Assembly (NCBI GenBank): GCA_944387035.1
Contig: CALXDJ010000012.1
Span: 1-64,000 of the forward strand
DNA: 64,000 nucleotides
Direction of reading: 5' to 3'
Origin: an uncultured Oscillospiraceae bacterium
GTDB lineage: Bacteria; Bacillota; Clostridia; Oscillospirales; Oscillospiraceae
The translations under genes were made by a program, and so were the position numbers. Shown here in pieces: positions 27,213-35,524 of this stretch; position 1 is the stretch's first letter, and every line of letters begins with the position of its first letter. A model generated the notes under the pieces. It searched no databases. It had not been told where the DNA came from and worked only from the letters and a program-made list of their open reading frames with translations.

Positions 27213-28436
27213 TTGGAGACGGGAATCCATAATACGTCTGAAATTGGCCGGCTCAAGCGCGTCATGCTCCACCGCCCTGGCGGGGAGCTGGAAAATCTGA
27301 TGCCGGAATATCTGGAGCGACTGCTCTTTGACGACATCCCCTATCTGCGGGAGGCCCAGCGGGAGCATGATGCCTTTGCGGATTGCCTCCGGGGCCAGGG
27401 CGTGGAGGTGGTGTATCTGACGGATCTGGTGGTGGAATCCATTACCGACGACACGGTGCGCCAGGACCTGCTGCGCCAGTTTCTGGCCGAGTCCGGCGTG
27501 GAGGACCAGAGAACCCGGGACCGGCTGGAGGAGTACCTGGGAGAGATGCCGGACCGGGAGATGGTGGCGGCCATGATGGCTGGCGTACGCAAGTCCCAGC
27601 TGCGGGACCGGGGCGGCAGCCTGGGCGATTATCTCTCCGCCGCGGAGGACGAATATCCCTTCGCAGTGGATCCGCTGCCCAACCTTTACTTTACCCGGGA
27701 TCCCTTCGCGACCATCGGAACGGGCGTGTCCATCCACAAAATGCACACCGCCACCCGGAACCGGGAGACTTTGTTCGGCAAGTTCATCTTTGCCCATCAT
27801 CCGGTTTACCGCAACGCGCCCCAGTGGTATGACCGGGGCGAGACCACGTCCCTGGAGGGCGGCGATATCCTGGTGCTCTCTCCCAAGGTGCTGGCGGTGG
27901 GCATCTCCCAGAGAACCCGGGAGGACTCCATCGACACCCTGGCCCAGACGGTCCTCTCCCAGAGCAAGACCTTCCGCAAGGTACTGGCCTTCAACATCCC
28001 CAAGACCCGGTCCTTCATGCACCTGGACACGGTGTTCACCATGGTGGACTACGACAAGTTCACCGTCCATCCCAATATTCTCTCGTCCATCACGGTCTTT
28101 GTCATGGAGCTGGATGAGAATGGGAAGATGCAGATCCGCCAGGAGGACGGCCGGCTGGAGGACATCCTGAAAGAACATCTGGAGCTGGACTCCGTGACGC
28201 TGATTCCCTGCGGGCGGGGCAGTGAGATTGATGCCGCCCGGGAACAGTGGAGTGACGGTTCCAATACCCTGGCAATTGCGCCGGGAGAAGTGGTGGTTTA
28301 CTCCCGCAACTATGTCACCAACCGCTCGCTGGAAGAGGCAGGGGTGCGGATCCATGTCATTCCCAGCGCGGAACTGAGCCGGGGCCGCGGCGGCCCGCGG
28401 TGCATGTCCATGCCGCTGTGGCGGGACGACCCCTGA
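27213..28436 (+). CDS. arcA: Arginine deiminase
   Basis: 407 aa. Hydrolyses arginine to citrulline and ammonia, the first step of the ADI pathway. Starts with TTG at 27213: the AAGGAG site is at 197-202 of this kilobase and the family block SEIGRLKRVMLHRPG begins at about residue 6. Active-site motifs include FTRDPFATIG, the HLDTVFTMVDYDKF region and the catalytic cysteine in GGPRCMSMPL (C397). Forms a probable catabolic set with the next two genes. Confidence 0.96.
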   Translation: METGIHNTSEIGRLKRVMLHRPGGELENLMPEYLERLLFDDIPYLREAQREHDAFADCLRGQGVEVVYLTDLVVESITDDTVRQDLLRQFLAESGVEDQRTRDRLEEYLGEMPDREMVAAMMAGVRKSQLRDRGGSLGDYLSAAEDEYPFAVDPLPNLYFTRDPFATIGTGVSIHKMHTATRNRETLFGKFIFAHHPVYRNAPQWYDRGETTSLEGGDILVLSPKVLAVGISQRTREDSIDTLAQTVLSQSKTFRKVLAFNIPKTRSFMHLDTVFTMVDYDKFTVHPNILSSITVFVMELDENGKMQIRQEDGRLEDILKEHLELDSVTLIPCGRGSEIDAAREQWSDGSNTLAIAPGEVVVYSRNYVTNRSLEEAGVRIHVIPSAELSRGRGGPRCMSMPLWRDDP

Positions 28437-28476
28437 TTGCTGAAATCTTGACGCAGTCACAGCGCATCTCACACAG

Positions 28477-28495
28477 CCCGCCGCGCAGCGGCGGG
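28477..28495 (+). other. Hairpin between arcA and the carbamoyltransferase gene
   Basis: CCCGCCGC and GCGGCGGG separated by GCA, a perfect 8-bp stem without a T run. It may tune read-through or mRNA stability between arcA and the next gene. Confidence 0.55.
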
Positions 28496-28542
28496 ACGGT
28501 GAGCGGTTCTGAAATCAATTGTTGAAAAGGAGAATTTACGTT

Positions 28543-29541
28543 ATGGCAGTGAATCTGAAAGGCCGCAGCTTTCTGACGCTTCAGGACTTTACCCCCCAGG
28601 AGATCCGCTATTTGCTGGATCTGGGTCATGACCTCAAGGCCAAACGCCGGGCGGGTGTGACGGAACCGGCCCTGGCAGGCAAGCACATTGTCCTGCTCTT
28701 TGAAAAGACCTCTACCCGGACCCGGTGCTCCTTTGAGGTGGCAGCCACCCAGGAGGGGGCCCATGTGACGTATCTGGATGCCGGCAGCTCCCAGATGGGC
28801 AAGAAGGAATCCCTGGAGGATTCTGCCAAGGTGCTGGGCCGCTTCTTTGACGGCATCGAGTACCGGGGCTATGAGCAAAAGGCCGTGGAGGATCTGGCCA
28901 AGTATTCCGGCGTGCCGGTGTGGAACGGACTGACGGACGCAGACCATCCCACCCAGATCCTGGCGGATATGATGACCATTGAAGAGCACTGCGCCAAGCC
29001 CCTGCGCCAGGTGAAGGTGGTGTTCCCCGGAGATGTGCGCAACAACATGTGCTATGCCTGGATGATCGGTGCAGCCAAGATGGGCATGCACTTTGTGGGC
29101 CTGGGCCCCAAGGAACTGGCCGGAGAGATGGACCGGGCACTGGTCTCCCGTGTGGAGGAGACGGCCCGGGAGACCGGTGCGAAGATTGAGATTACCGACG
29201 ATCCCGGCTGCCTGAAGGGCGCCGACGTGATCTACGGCGACATCTGGGCCTCCATGGGCGAGGAAGCGCTGATTCCCAAGCGGGCGGAGCTGCTCTCTCC
29301 CTACCGGGTCACCAAGGAGACGTTGGAGGCCACCGGCAATCCGGATGTGCTGTATCTGCACTGCCTGCCCTCCTTCCATGACTTTGAGACGAAGCTGGCC
29401 AAGGAGTGGAAGGACAAGGGCGTCGATATCCGCGAGGTCACCGACGAGGTATTCCGCAGCCATCACAGTGTGGTTTTTGATGAGGCGGAAAACCGCATGC
29501 ACTCCATCAAGGCTGTGCTGGTGGCCACCATCGGAAAATAA
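28543..29541 (+). CDS. arcB: Ornithine carbamoyltransferase (likely catabolic)
   Basis: 332 aa. Interconverts citrulline plus phosphate with ornithine plus carbamoyl phosphate. Carbamoyl-phosphate motif STRTR at 57-61; HPTQILAD near 134; the ornithine-side HCLP near 273-276. ATG at 28543 with AAAAGGAGA upstream. Its place after arcA and before a carrier suggests the degradative direction; the sequence alone does not exclude a biosynthetic ArgF. Confidence 0.94.
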   Translation: MAVNLKGRSFLTLQDFTPQEIRYLLDLGHDLKAKRRAGVTEPALAGKHIVLLFEKTSTRTRCSFEVAATQEGAHVTYLDAGSSQMGKKESLEDSAKVLGRFFDGIEYRGYEQKAVEDLAKYSGVPVWNGLTDADHPTQILADMMTIEEHCAKPLRQVKVVFPGDVRNNMCYAWMIGAAKMGMHFVGLGPKELAGEMDRALVSRVEETARETGAKIEITDDPGCLKGADVIYGDIWASMGEEALIPKRAELLSPYRVTKETLEATGNPDVLYLHCLPSFHDFETKLAKEWKDKGVDIREVTDEVFRSHHSVVFDEAENRMHSIKAVLVATIGK

Positions 29542-29554
29542 GGGGGGAGGCCCT

Positions 29555-30943
29555 TTGGGCAAATCCAAATTCCGCATGCCCACGGCATATACCATTTTAT
29601 TTTTGCTGATTCTTTTGGTGGCGGCAGCCACCTGGGTAATTCCGTCGGGATCCTATGACTATGTGGACGGCATTCCGCAGGCGGGGACGTATCACGCGGT
29701 CCCCGCCTCCCCACAGGGGATCGGCGATGTGCTCAAGGCGGCGTTTTCGGGATTTTATGACGCCGTGGACGTGTGCGTATTCATCCTGATGGTGGGCGGT
29801 TTTCTGGGTGTGGTGATGAAGACCGGCGCCGTGGATGCGGGTGTGGCCAGTATCATCCGCCTGCTGGGCGGCCGGGAGAAATGGCTGATTCCCATTCTAA
29901 TGCTCTTTTTCGGCCTGGGCGGCACCACCTATGGCATGTGGGAGGAAACCATGGCCTTTTATCCGCTGCTGATTCCCGTATTTTTGGCAGCGGGCTATGA
30001 CGCGGTGGTGGGCATCTCCGTCATTTTGCTGGGCGCCGGAGCCGGTGTCATTGCCTCTACGGTCAATCCCTTCGCCACGGGAATTGCGGCGGGCTTTGCC
30101 GGCGTGTCCCTGGGAGACGGCATTTTGCTCCGGGCCATCCAATGGGTGGTGTTTGAGGGCGCCGCCATCTGGTATGTTTCGGCCTATGCAGCCAAAGTGC
30201 GGAAGAACCCCTCCAAGTCCGTGGTGGGTGTGGGAGCGGGCAAGCTCCATGTGACCATGGATGATCCGGTGGCTTTTACCCCCCGGCGCAAGGTGATCCT
30301 CGCGATCTTCGGACTGACCTTTGCTGTGATGACCTATGGCGTGATTCCCTTCGGCGAAATGGGATTGCCGCTGCCGGAACTGGGCTGGTGGTTCCCGGAG
30401 CTCTCCGCCCTGTTCTTGGTGGGCGGCGTGGTCATTGGCCTGATCGACCATATGAAAGAGGAGGAAATCGTCGAGACCTTCGTAGCCGGCTGCGCGGACC
30501 TGCTGGGCGTGGCGCTGATCATCGGCATCAGCCGCGGAATCACCGTGCTGATGAATGACGGCGGCATCACCGATACCATTTTGCACTGGGGAGAGCAGGC
30601 GCTCTCGGGCACCGGAAGTATCTCCTTTGTGCTGCTGGTCTACCTCATTTATCTGCCGCTGACGGTATTGATTCCCTCGTCTTCGGGCCTGGCAACGCTG
30701 TCGGTGCCGGTGATGGCGCCGCTGGGACGGTTTGCCGGCGTCGGCGGGGAACTGGTTGTGACGGCGTTTCAGTCCGCCTGCGGTCTGGTGAATATCATCA
30801 CCCCCACCGCGGCGGTGGTGATGGGCGCACTGGCGCTGGGCAAGGTGCCCTATGACCGGTGGGTGAAGTATGTCTGGAAATTGATGTTATATTTCTTCCT
30901 TCTGAATATGCTCTTCCTGATAGCGGGGGTACTGTTGGGATGA
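29555..30943 (+). CDS. YfcC-family (DcuC-like) carrier, possible arginine/ornithine antiporter
   Basis: 462 aa from a TTG at 29555 that follows a GGGGGGAGG site. About 11-12 hydrophobic segments, beginning with TAYTILFLLILLVAAATW; GTTYGMWEETMAFYPLL near 115-132 and IPSSSGLATLSVPVMAPLG near 375 are typical of the family. Members next to arcA and arcB are often annotated as arginine/ornithine or basic amino-acid exchangers; that substrate is inferred from context. 13 bp after the carbamoyltransferase gene. Confidence 0.85.
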   Translation: MGKSKFRMPTAYTILFLLILLVAAATWVIPSGSYDYVDGIPQAGTYHAVPASPQGIGDVLKAAFSGFYDAVDVCVFILMVGGFLGVVMKTGAVDAGVASIIRLLGGREKWLIPILMLFFGLGGTTYGMWEETMAFYPLLIPVFLAAGYDAVVGISVILLGAGAGVIASTVNPFATGIAAGFAGVSLGDGILLRAIQWVVFEGAAIWYVSAYAAKVRKNPSKSVVGVGAGKLHVTMDDPVAFTPRRKVILAIFGLTFAVMTYGVIPFGEMGLPLPELGWWFPELSALFLVGGVVIGLIDHMKEEEIVETFVAGCADLLGVALIIGISRGITVLMNDGGITDTILHWGEQALSGTGSISFVLLVYLIYLPLTVLIPSSSGLATLSVPVMAPLGRFAGVGGELVVTAFQSACGLVNIITPTAAVVMGALALGKVPYDRWVKYVWKLMLYFFLLNMLFLIAGVLLG

Positions 30944-30948
30944 CGCAG

Positions 30949-30983
30949 CCGGGGCGGCCGCTGGATGCGGCCGTCCCGGTTTT
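30949..30983 (+). terminator. Terminator of the arginine deiminase cluster
   Basis: 13-bp stem with a G-U pair (30949-30961 with 30967-30979), loop TGGAT, then four T. Confidence 0.8.
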
Positions 30984-30993
30984 CATAATCGGA

Positions 30994-31017
30994 GTGAATA
31001 TTCATTTGAATATTCAC
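30994..31017. promoter_or_regulatory. 24-bp palindrome with two TGAATATTCA elements (candidate operator)
   Basis: GTGAATATTCAT / TTGAATATTCAC is symmetric except at the two central bases. TGAAT/ATTCA half-sites are those of ArgR/AhrC boxes, but here each pair is fused without the usual four-base spacer, so the assignment to ArgR is tentative. It lies about 113 bp upstream of the transporter -35 box. Confidence 0.5.
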
Positions 31018-31129
31018 TGGCGGAAGTTGCTTTTTAGGAAAAACCCAAGATGATTTTGGATTTTTTACAAAGAACCGTTGCGCTTCCCTGTATGCTTTCA
31101 AATAAATATACAGATTTCGTGAGAAAGTA

Positions 31130-31158
31130 TTGACAATGCGCCCGGGGCGTGATAAGGT
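31130..31158 (+). promoter_or_regulatory. Promoter of the polar amino-acid ABC transporter
   Basis: Consensus TTGACA (31130-31135), 17-bp spacer and TAAGGT (31153-31158), a weak -10. The leader of about 100 bases carries the hairpin and direct repeats. Confidence 0.65.
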
Positions 31159-31261
31159 ATCCCCTGTCAAGAGGAAGGAAAGACTTTCCTTCTTGTCAAG
31201 ACATCAATCACACTCCCCTTTTGGGGAGAGATCTTACATTTGGAAAAGGAAGTTTTGCATC

Positions 31262-32173
31262 ATGAAAAAGCTGTTTGCACTGGTGCTGACCCTGGCCCTG
31301 GCTCTGAGCCTGACGGCTTGCGGCGGCAGCAAGGAAGAGACGCCCGCAGACGAGGGCGGCGAGACCGGCGAAGAGACTGTGGATTACACCACCATGAGCG
31401 ACGATGAGCTCAAGGCTGCCATTACCACAGTCACCGAGGGCACCCTCACCGTGGCTACCAGCCCGGACTTCGCTCCCTATGAGTTCTACGCTCTGGACGA
31501 GAACAAGGAGCCCCAGCTGGCCGGTTTCGATATGGATCTGGCCCAGTACATTGCCGACTACCTGGGCCTGACCCTGGAAGTCATCCCCATGGATTTTGAC
31601 GGCACCATCATGGAGCTGCAGAACGGAAATGTGGACCTGGGCATGGCTGGCTACTCCCCCGACCCCGACCGTGCAGAAGTGATGGACTTCTCCGACATCT
31701 ACATCACCGGCGGCCAGTCCTTTGTGTGCATCCAGGGCAACGAGGATAAGTTCCCCTCCCTGGAGGCTGCCAATAACCCCGAGTACTCCATTGGTGCCCA
31801 GGTTGGCTCCATTCAGGCCGGCCTCGCCAAGGAAAATACTCCCGATGCGGATATCGTGGAGCTGAGCAAGGTTCCCGACATCATTGCCGAGCTCCTCACC
31901 GGCAAGCTGGACGGCGCGTTCATTGAGACCATGGTGGCCGAGAGCTATGCCACCCAGTATCCCGAGCTGAGCCTGGTGCTGGAGGTTCCCTATGACGCCG
32001 AGGGCTCCGTGGTGGGCGTGACCAAGGGCAACGCCGCACTGCTGGAAGGCGTGAACCGCGCCATTGCTGCCGCCAAGGAAGATGGTTCCTTCGAGCAGTA
32101 TGTGGTGGAGGCCATGGAGCTGGCTTCCGGCGAGTATGCCTATCTCCAGGACGGCGAGATCGTGGAGCAGTAA
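31262..32173 (+). CDS. Polar amino-acid ABC transporter, substrate-binding lipoprotein
   Basis: 303 aa from the ATG at 31262, the first residue of a signal peptide with lipobox SLTAC (Cys near 21). Family 3 solute-binding protein: GTLTVATSPDFAPYEF near 60, GFDMDLAQYIADYLGL and ELQNGNVDLGMAGYS. The family binds glutamine, glutamate, arginine, cystine and similar; context next to arginine catabolism suggests a basic amino acid, which is inference. Frames continuing upstream of this ATG lie before the -10 box. Confidence 0.9.
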   Translation: MKKLFALVLTLALALSLTACGGSKEETPADEGGETGEETVDYTTMSDDELKAAITTVTEGTLTVATSPDFAPYEFYALDENKEPQLAGFDMDLAQYIADYLGLTLEVIPMDFDGTIMELQNGNVDLGMAGYSPDPDRAEVMDFSDIYITGGQSFVCIQGNEDKFPSLEAANNPEYSIGAQVGSIQAGLAKENTPDADIVELSKVPDIIAELLTGKLDGAFIETMVAESYATQYPELSLVLEVPYDAEGSVVGVTKGNAALLEGVNRAIAAAKEDGSFEQYVVEAMELASGEYAYLQDGEIVEQ

Positions 32174-32187
32174 TTTACCAGTGATAT

Positions 32188-32224
32188 CCAATTCCTCCCC
32201 GCGGAAACCGCGAGGAGGAATTGG
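32188..32224 (+). other. Intercistronic hairpin after the binding-protein gene
   Basis: 17-bp stem with one mismatch (32188-32204 with 32208-32224), loop AAA, no T run. It sits between the binding-protein gene and the permease gene, where such stems protect the upstream mRNA. Confidence 0.7.
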
Positions 32225-32263
32225 CCGTTTTCAGAAACGACAGAGAAAAAGGAGGAACCGCCC

Positions 32264-33040
32264 GTGTTTACTGCCGCCGGTTTCGAAAAAACGTTTGCCT
32301 ACATTGAGCTGTTTAAGCAGGGCCTGGTCTGCACGATCTCTCTTTCCGTGCTGACCGTGCTGTTCGGCTTCATCCTGGCGCTGATCCTGGCCGTGATGCG
32401 GCTGTCTGACGTGTGCCCCTTCCGCTACCTGGCTCTGACCCGGGACGGACACCTGCGGGAGCAGGGATTCCTGGCGACGCTGAGCCGGTTCAATCCGATT
32501 CGGTTCATCGCGACCGTGTATGTGGAAGTGTTCCGGGCTACCCCTATGCTGGTTCAGCTGTTCATCATCTACTACGTGGTCTTTGACGGCGTGGACCTCC
32601 CGTCTTTCAAGCTGTTCGGCTTTATTCGCTTTGACCGGTTCCTGCCCGGCGTGGTGGCCCTGGCCCTCAACTCCGGCGCCTACCTGTCCGAGATCATCCG
32701 GGCAGGCATCCAGTCCATTGACGGCGGACAGACGGAAGCGGCCCGGTCCCTGGGCCTTTCCCAGATGCAGAACATGCGTTTTATCATTCTGCCCCAGGCG
32801 ATCAAGAACATTCTGCCGCCCATCGCCAACGAGTTTGTCACCATCATCAAGGAATCCTCCATTTGCTACACCATCGGTGTGCAGGAGATTATGTACGCGG
32901 TGACCTCCATCAAGGGCGCTACTTACCGGATTGCCGAGCCGCTGGTCATTGCCACGCTGGTCTATTTCTGCCTGACCTTCCCCACCAGCAAGATCATTGC
33001 CTACTTCGAAAGGAGAATGAGCCGTGGCGACAAGAGATAG
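32264..33040 (+). CDS. Polar amino-acid ABC transporter permease
   Basis: 258 aa. GTG start with AAAAAGGAGG upstream. His/Glu/Gln/Arg/opine permease family: hydrophobic segment [24 protein letters not shown] near 22-45, [18 protein letters not shown] near 87 and the EAA loop [19 protein letters not shown] near 162. An insertion of about 20 residues between the first two helices ([16 protein letters not shown]) is longer than usual. Overlaps the ATPase gene by 17 bp. Confidence 0.92.
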   Translation: MFTAAGFEKTFAYIELFKQGLVCTISLSVLTVLFGFILALILAVMRLSDVCPFRYLALTRDGHLREQGFLATLSRFNPIRFIATVYVEVFRATPMLVQLFIIYYVVFDGVDLPSFKLFGFIRFDRFLPGVVALALNSGAYLSEIIRAGIQSIDGGQTEAARSLGLSQMQNMRFIILPQAIKNILPPIANEFVTIIKESSICYTIGVQEIMYAVTSIKGATYRIAEPLVIATLVYFCLTFPTSKIIAYFERRMSRGDKR

Positions 33041-33800
33041 TCTGATCCAGGTAAAGGACCTGAAGAAGCATTATAACCGGGGCGCCATCAAGGCGCTGGA
33101 CGGTGTTACGGTGAATATTGACCAGGGGGACGTCATGGTGGTGATTGGACCTTCCGGTTCCGGTAAGTCCACCTTTTTGCGCAGCTTGAACCTGTTGGAA
33201 CAGCCCACCGGCGGGTCCATCATTTTTGATGGGGTGGATATCACCAAGAAGAAAATCCGCAATGAGGCGGGCAAGATGGTCAAGCTGGACATCGATCAGC
33301 ACCGTCAGAAGATGGGAATGGTGTTCCAGCATTTCAACCTGTTCCCCCATTTGACCATTATGGATAATATGACGCTGGCTCCTATCCAGGTCAAGCATAT
33401 GGGCAAGGAAGAAGCGGAGAAAAAGGCGCTGGCCCTGCTCAGACGGGTGGGCCTGGAAGACCGTGCCGGGGCCTATCCCATTCAGCTCTCCGGCGGCCAA
33501 AAGCAGCGGATTGCCATTGTCCGGGCATTGATGATGGAGCCGGAAGTGATGCTCTTCGATGAGCCTACCTCCGCACTGGACCCGGAAATGGTGGGCGAGG
33601 TGCTGGAAGTCATGAAGGAGCTGGCTCAGGAGGGCATGACCATGGTGGTTGTGACCCATGAGATGGGCTTTGCCCGGGAAGTGGGCAACCGTGTGCTGTT
33701 CATGGCAGACGGCAAGCTGTTGGAGCAGGGTTCTCCGGAGGAGATTTTCGGAAATCCCCAGCATCCCCGGCTTCAGGATTTCCTCAGCAAGGTTTTGTAA
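33024..33800 (+). CDS. Polar amino-acid ABC transporter ATPase (GlnQ/ArtP type)
   Basis: 258 aa. GTG start inside the permease 3' end. Walker [10 protein letters not shown] near 39-47, Q-loop [10 protein letters not shown], signature [15 protein letters not shown], Walker [21 protein letters not shown] and H-loop [10 protein letters not shown] stretch [18 protein letters not shown] between strands is a few residues longer than in GlnQ. Completes the three-component transporter. Confidence 0.95.
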   Translation: MATRDSLIQVKDLKKHYNRGAIKALDGVTVNIDQGDVMVVIGPSGSGKSTFLRSLNLLEQPTGGSIIFDGVDITKKKIRNEAGKMVKLDIDQHRQKMGMVFQHFNLFPHLTIMDNMTLAPIQVKHMGKEEAEKKALALLRRVGLEDRAGAYPIQLSGGQKQRIAIVRALMMEPEVMLFDEPTSALDPEMVGEVLEVMKELAQEGMTMVVVTHEMGFAREVGNRVLFMADGKLLEQGSPEEIFGNPQHPRLQDFLSKVL

Positions 33801-33809
33801 ACGACAGGA

Positions 33810-33835
33810 GGCACGCACACTGTGCGTGCCTTTTT
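33810..33835 (+). terminator. Terminator of the polar amino-acid transporter
   Basis: GGCACGCAC, loop ACT, GTGCGTGCC, then five T. It ends 30 bp before the amidohydrolase gene, so that gene may depend on read-through or on its own unseen promoter. Confidence 0.85.
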
Positions 33836-33865
33836 GCCGTGATGAATCAGAAAGGAAGGCGTGTT

Positions 33866-35308
33866 ATGACAAAGGATAAGCAGGCGGCTATTTCTGGTGT
33901 GGAGAAAAAGGCGGCTTTGATCGGCGAGGTGGCCGACTGTATTTGGGACTATGCGGAGCTGTCTTTGCAGGAAGAACGCTCTGCGGCAAAATACTGCGCG
34001 GTGCTGGAAGCGGAGGGCTTCACGGTGGAGCGGGGGATCTGCTCCATTCCCACCGCATTTTCTGCGTCTTATGGGTCCGGCCGTCCGGTCATTGGACTGC
34101 TGGCGGAGTATGACGCGCTCTCCGGCATGTCCCAGAAGGCAGGCAGTGTGGAGCGGGAGGAGACGGTACCCGGCGGAAACGGCCACGGCTGCGGACATAA
34201 CCTGCTGGGAGCCGGCGCCATGGCCGCGGCGCTGGGTGTTAAGGCCTGGCTGGAGCAGACCGGGAATCCGGGTACGGTGATCCTCTACGGCTGTCCTGGA
34301 GAAGAGGGCGGCGCTGCCAAGGCATTCATGGCCCGGGAGGAGCTTTGGCGGAAGCTGGATGCAGCGCTGACGTGGCATCCCGATGATGTCAACGAGGTGG
34401 TGACCGGCTCTTCCAACTCCTGCATCCAGACGCAGTATCACTTTACCGGCGTGGCGGCCCATGCCGCCGGAGATCCGGACCGTGGCCGCAGCGCCCTGGA
34501 TGCGGTGGAGCTGATGAATGTGGGTGTCCAGTTCCTGCGGGAGCATATGAGCGACAAGGCCCGGATTCACTATGCCATTACCGATGCCGGCGGCCGCAGC
34601 CCCAATGTGGTGCAGCCTCGGGCCAGTGTGCTGTATATGGTGCGGTCCAACCATGTGGCCGAAGCGGTGGAGCTTCAAAAGCGCGTGGACAAGATTGCCC
34701 AGGGCGCCGCGCTGATGACGGAAACCACCTTTGAAAAGCAGTTTATTGACGGGCTGGCCGACACGGTGACCAATCATGTCCTGGAATCGGTGCTCTATGA
34801 AAATTTCCGTGAGCTGGGGGTCCCCGCTTACACGGAGCAGGAGCATGCGTTTGCGGATGCTCTGGCCAAGACCTATCCCGGCAGTGACGGCTTGCCGGGC
34901 ATCGGGGCCCGGTACGACGGGGAGATTCAGGACCAGGTGCGGCAGCTGCGGGCAGATGCGGGTCACGCCATGAACGATTTCCTCACCCCGCTCTATCAGG
35001 GAGAGGCCTTTGAACCGGGGTCCACGGATGTGGGAGATGTGAGCTGGCAGTGCCCCACGGGCCAGATTCATGTGGCGGCCTGCCCCAATGGCTGCCCCGG
35101 CCACAGCTGGCAGAAGGTCTCCTGCGGCCGTACGGAGATCGGACATAAGGCTGCCGTCCACGCCGGTAAGGTGCTGGCGGCAGCGGTGGTGGATCTCATG
35201 ACGCAGCCGGAACTGCTGGAGAAGGCCCGGGAAGAGTTCGCCAAACGGACCGCCGAGGGGTATACCTGCCCCATCCCGGCCGATGCGGTGCCAGTGGTGC
35301 CGGACTGA
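33866..35308 (+). CDS. M20-family amidohydrolase (AbgB-like)
   Basis: 480 aa from the ATG at 33866 with AAAGGAAGG upstream. Zinc aminoacylase-type hydrolase: GLLAEYDALSGMSQ near 81, GHGCGHNLLGAGAM near 109-122, CPGEEGGAAKAFM near 146 and a dimerisation domain with AAHAAGDPDRGRSALDAV. The length and the AHAAGDPDRGRSALDA block fit the p-aminobenzoyl-glutamate hydrolase subunit B group, but these enzymes cleave various N-acyl amino acids or dipeptides. Downstream of an amino-acid transporter, so it may release the amino acid from an imported conjugate; that is inference. Confidence 0.85.
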   Translation: MTKDKQAAISGVEKKAALIGEVADCIWDYAELSLQEERSAAKYCAVLEAEGFTVERGICSIPTAFSASYGSGRPVIGLLAEYDALSGMSQKAGSVEREETVPGGNGHGCGHNLLGAGAMAAALGVKAWLEQTGNPGTVILYGCPGEEGGAAKAFMAREELWRKLDAALTWHPDDVNEVVTGSSNSCIQTQYHFTGVAAHAAGDPDRGRSALDAVELMNVGVQFLREHMSDKARIHYAITDAGGRSPNVVQPRASVLYMVRSNHVAEAVELQKRVDKIAQGAALMTETTFEKQFIDGLADTVTNHVLESVLYENFRELGVPAYTEQEHAFADALAKTYPGSDGLPGIGARYDGEIQDQVRQLRADAGHAMNDFLTPLYQGEAFEPGSTDVGDVSWQCPTGQIHVAACPNGCPGHSWQKVSCGRTEIGHKAAVHAGKVLAAAVVDLMTQPELLEKAREEFAKRTAEGYTCPIPADAVPVVPD

Positions 35309-35348
35309 GACAGCTAAAGAGCCTGCCATCCCGCCGTTGGCGGACTTT

Positions 35349-35397
35349 AAAAAGAACAGCGCCCCTGTGCCGTCGGCACAGGGGCGCTGTTCTTTTT
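35349..35397 (+). terminator. Terminator after the amidohydrolase
   Basis: Perfect 23-bp stem (35349-35371 with 35375-35397), loop GTC, with A and T tracts at both ends, so it can work on both strands. Confidence 0.9.
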
Positions 35398-35408
35398 GAG
35401 ACCCACAG

Positions 35409-35420
35409 ATTTGTACAAAT
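35409..35420. promoter_or_regulatory. 12-bp perfect palindrome upstream of the purine permease
   Basis: ATTTGTACAAAT, about 28 bp upstream of the -35 box of the permease gene. It could be an operator; no regulator is assigned. Confidence 0.35.
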
Positions 35421-35447
35421 ATTTTTTTAGATTATCAAAAAAATTGT

Positions 35448-35475
35448 TTGATTTTACAAGAGATTATGGTATGAT
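35448..35475 (+). promoter_or_regulatory. Promoter of the purine permease gene
   Basis: TTGATT (35448-35453), 16-bp spacer, TGG-TATGAT with -10 at 35470-35475 (extended -10). About 50 bp before the ATG. No purine riboswitch fold was recognised in the short leader. Confidence 0.7.
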
Positions 35476-35524
35476 GGAGAAAAGTCTGCACGCAAGGACC
35501 TGCGCACGAAAGGGGAACATAGCC

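Larger units (their letters stand above)
30984..31261 (+). other. Leader region of the polar amino-acid ABC transporter
   Basis: About 280 bp without a gene. In order: a near-perfect 24-bp palindrome (30994-31017), a promoter (31130-31158), two copies of TGTCAAGA (31165-31172 and 31194-31201) and between them a 9-bp stem GAAGGAAAG-A-CTTTCCTTC (31174-31192). The repeats and stem lie in the transcribed leader. Confidence 0.6.

Noticed and set aside
35421..35524. Purine riboswitch in front of the NCS2 permease
   Set aside because: The transcribed leader is only about 45 bases and shows neither the three-way junction nor the conserved loops of a purine aptamer.
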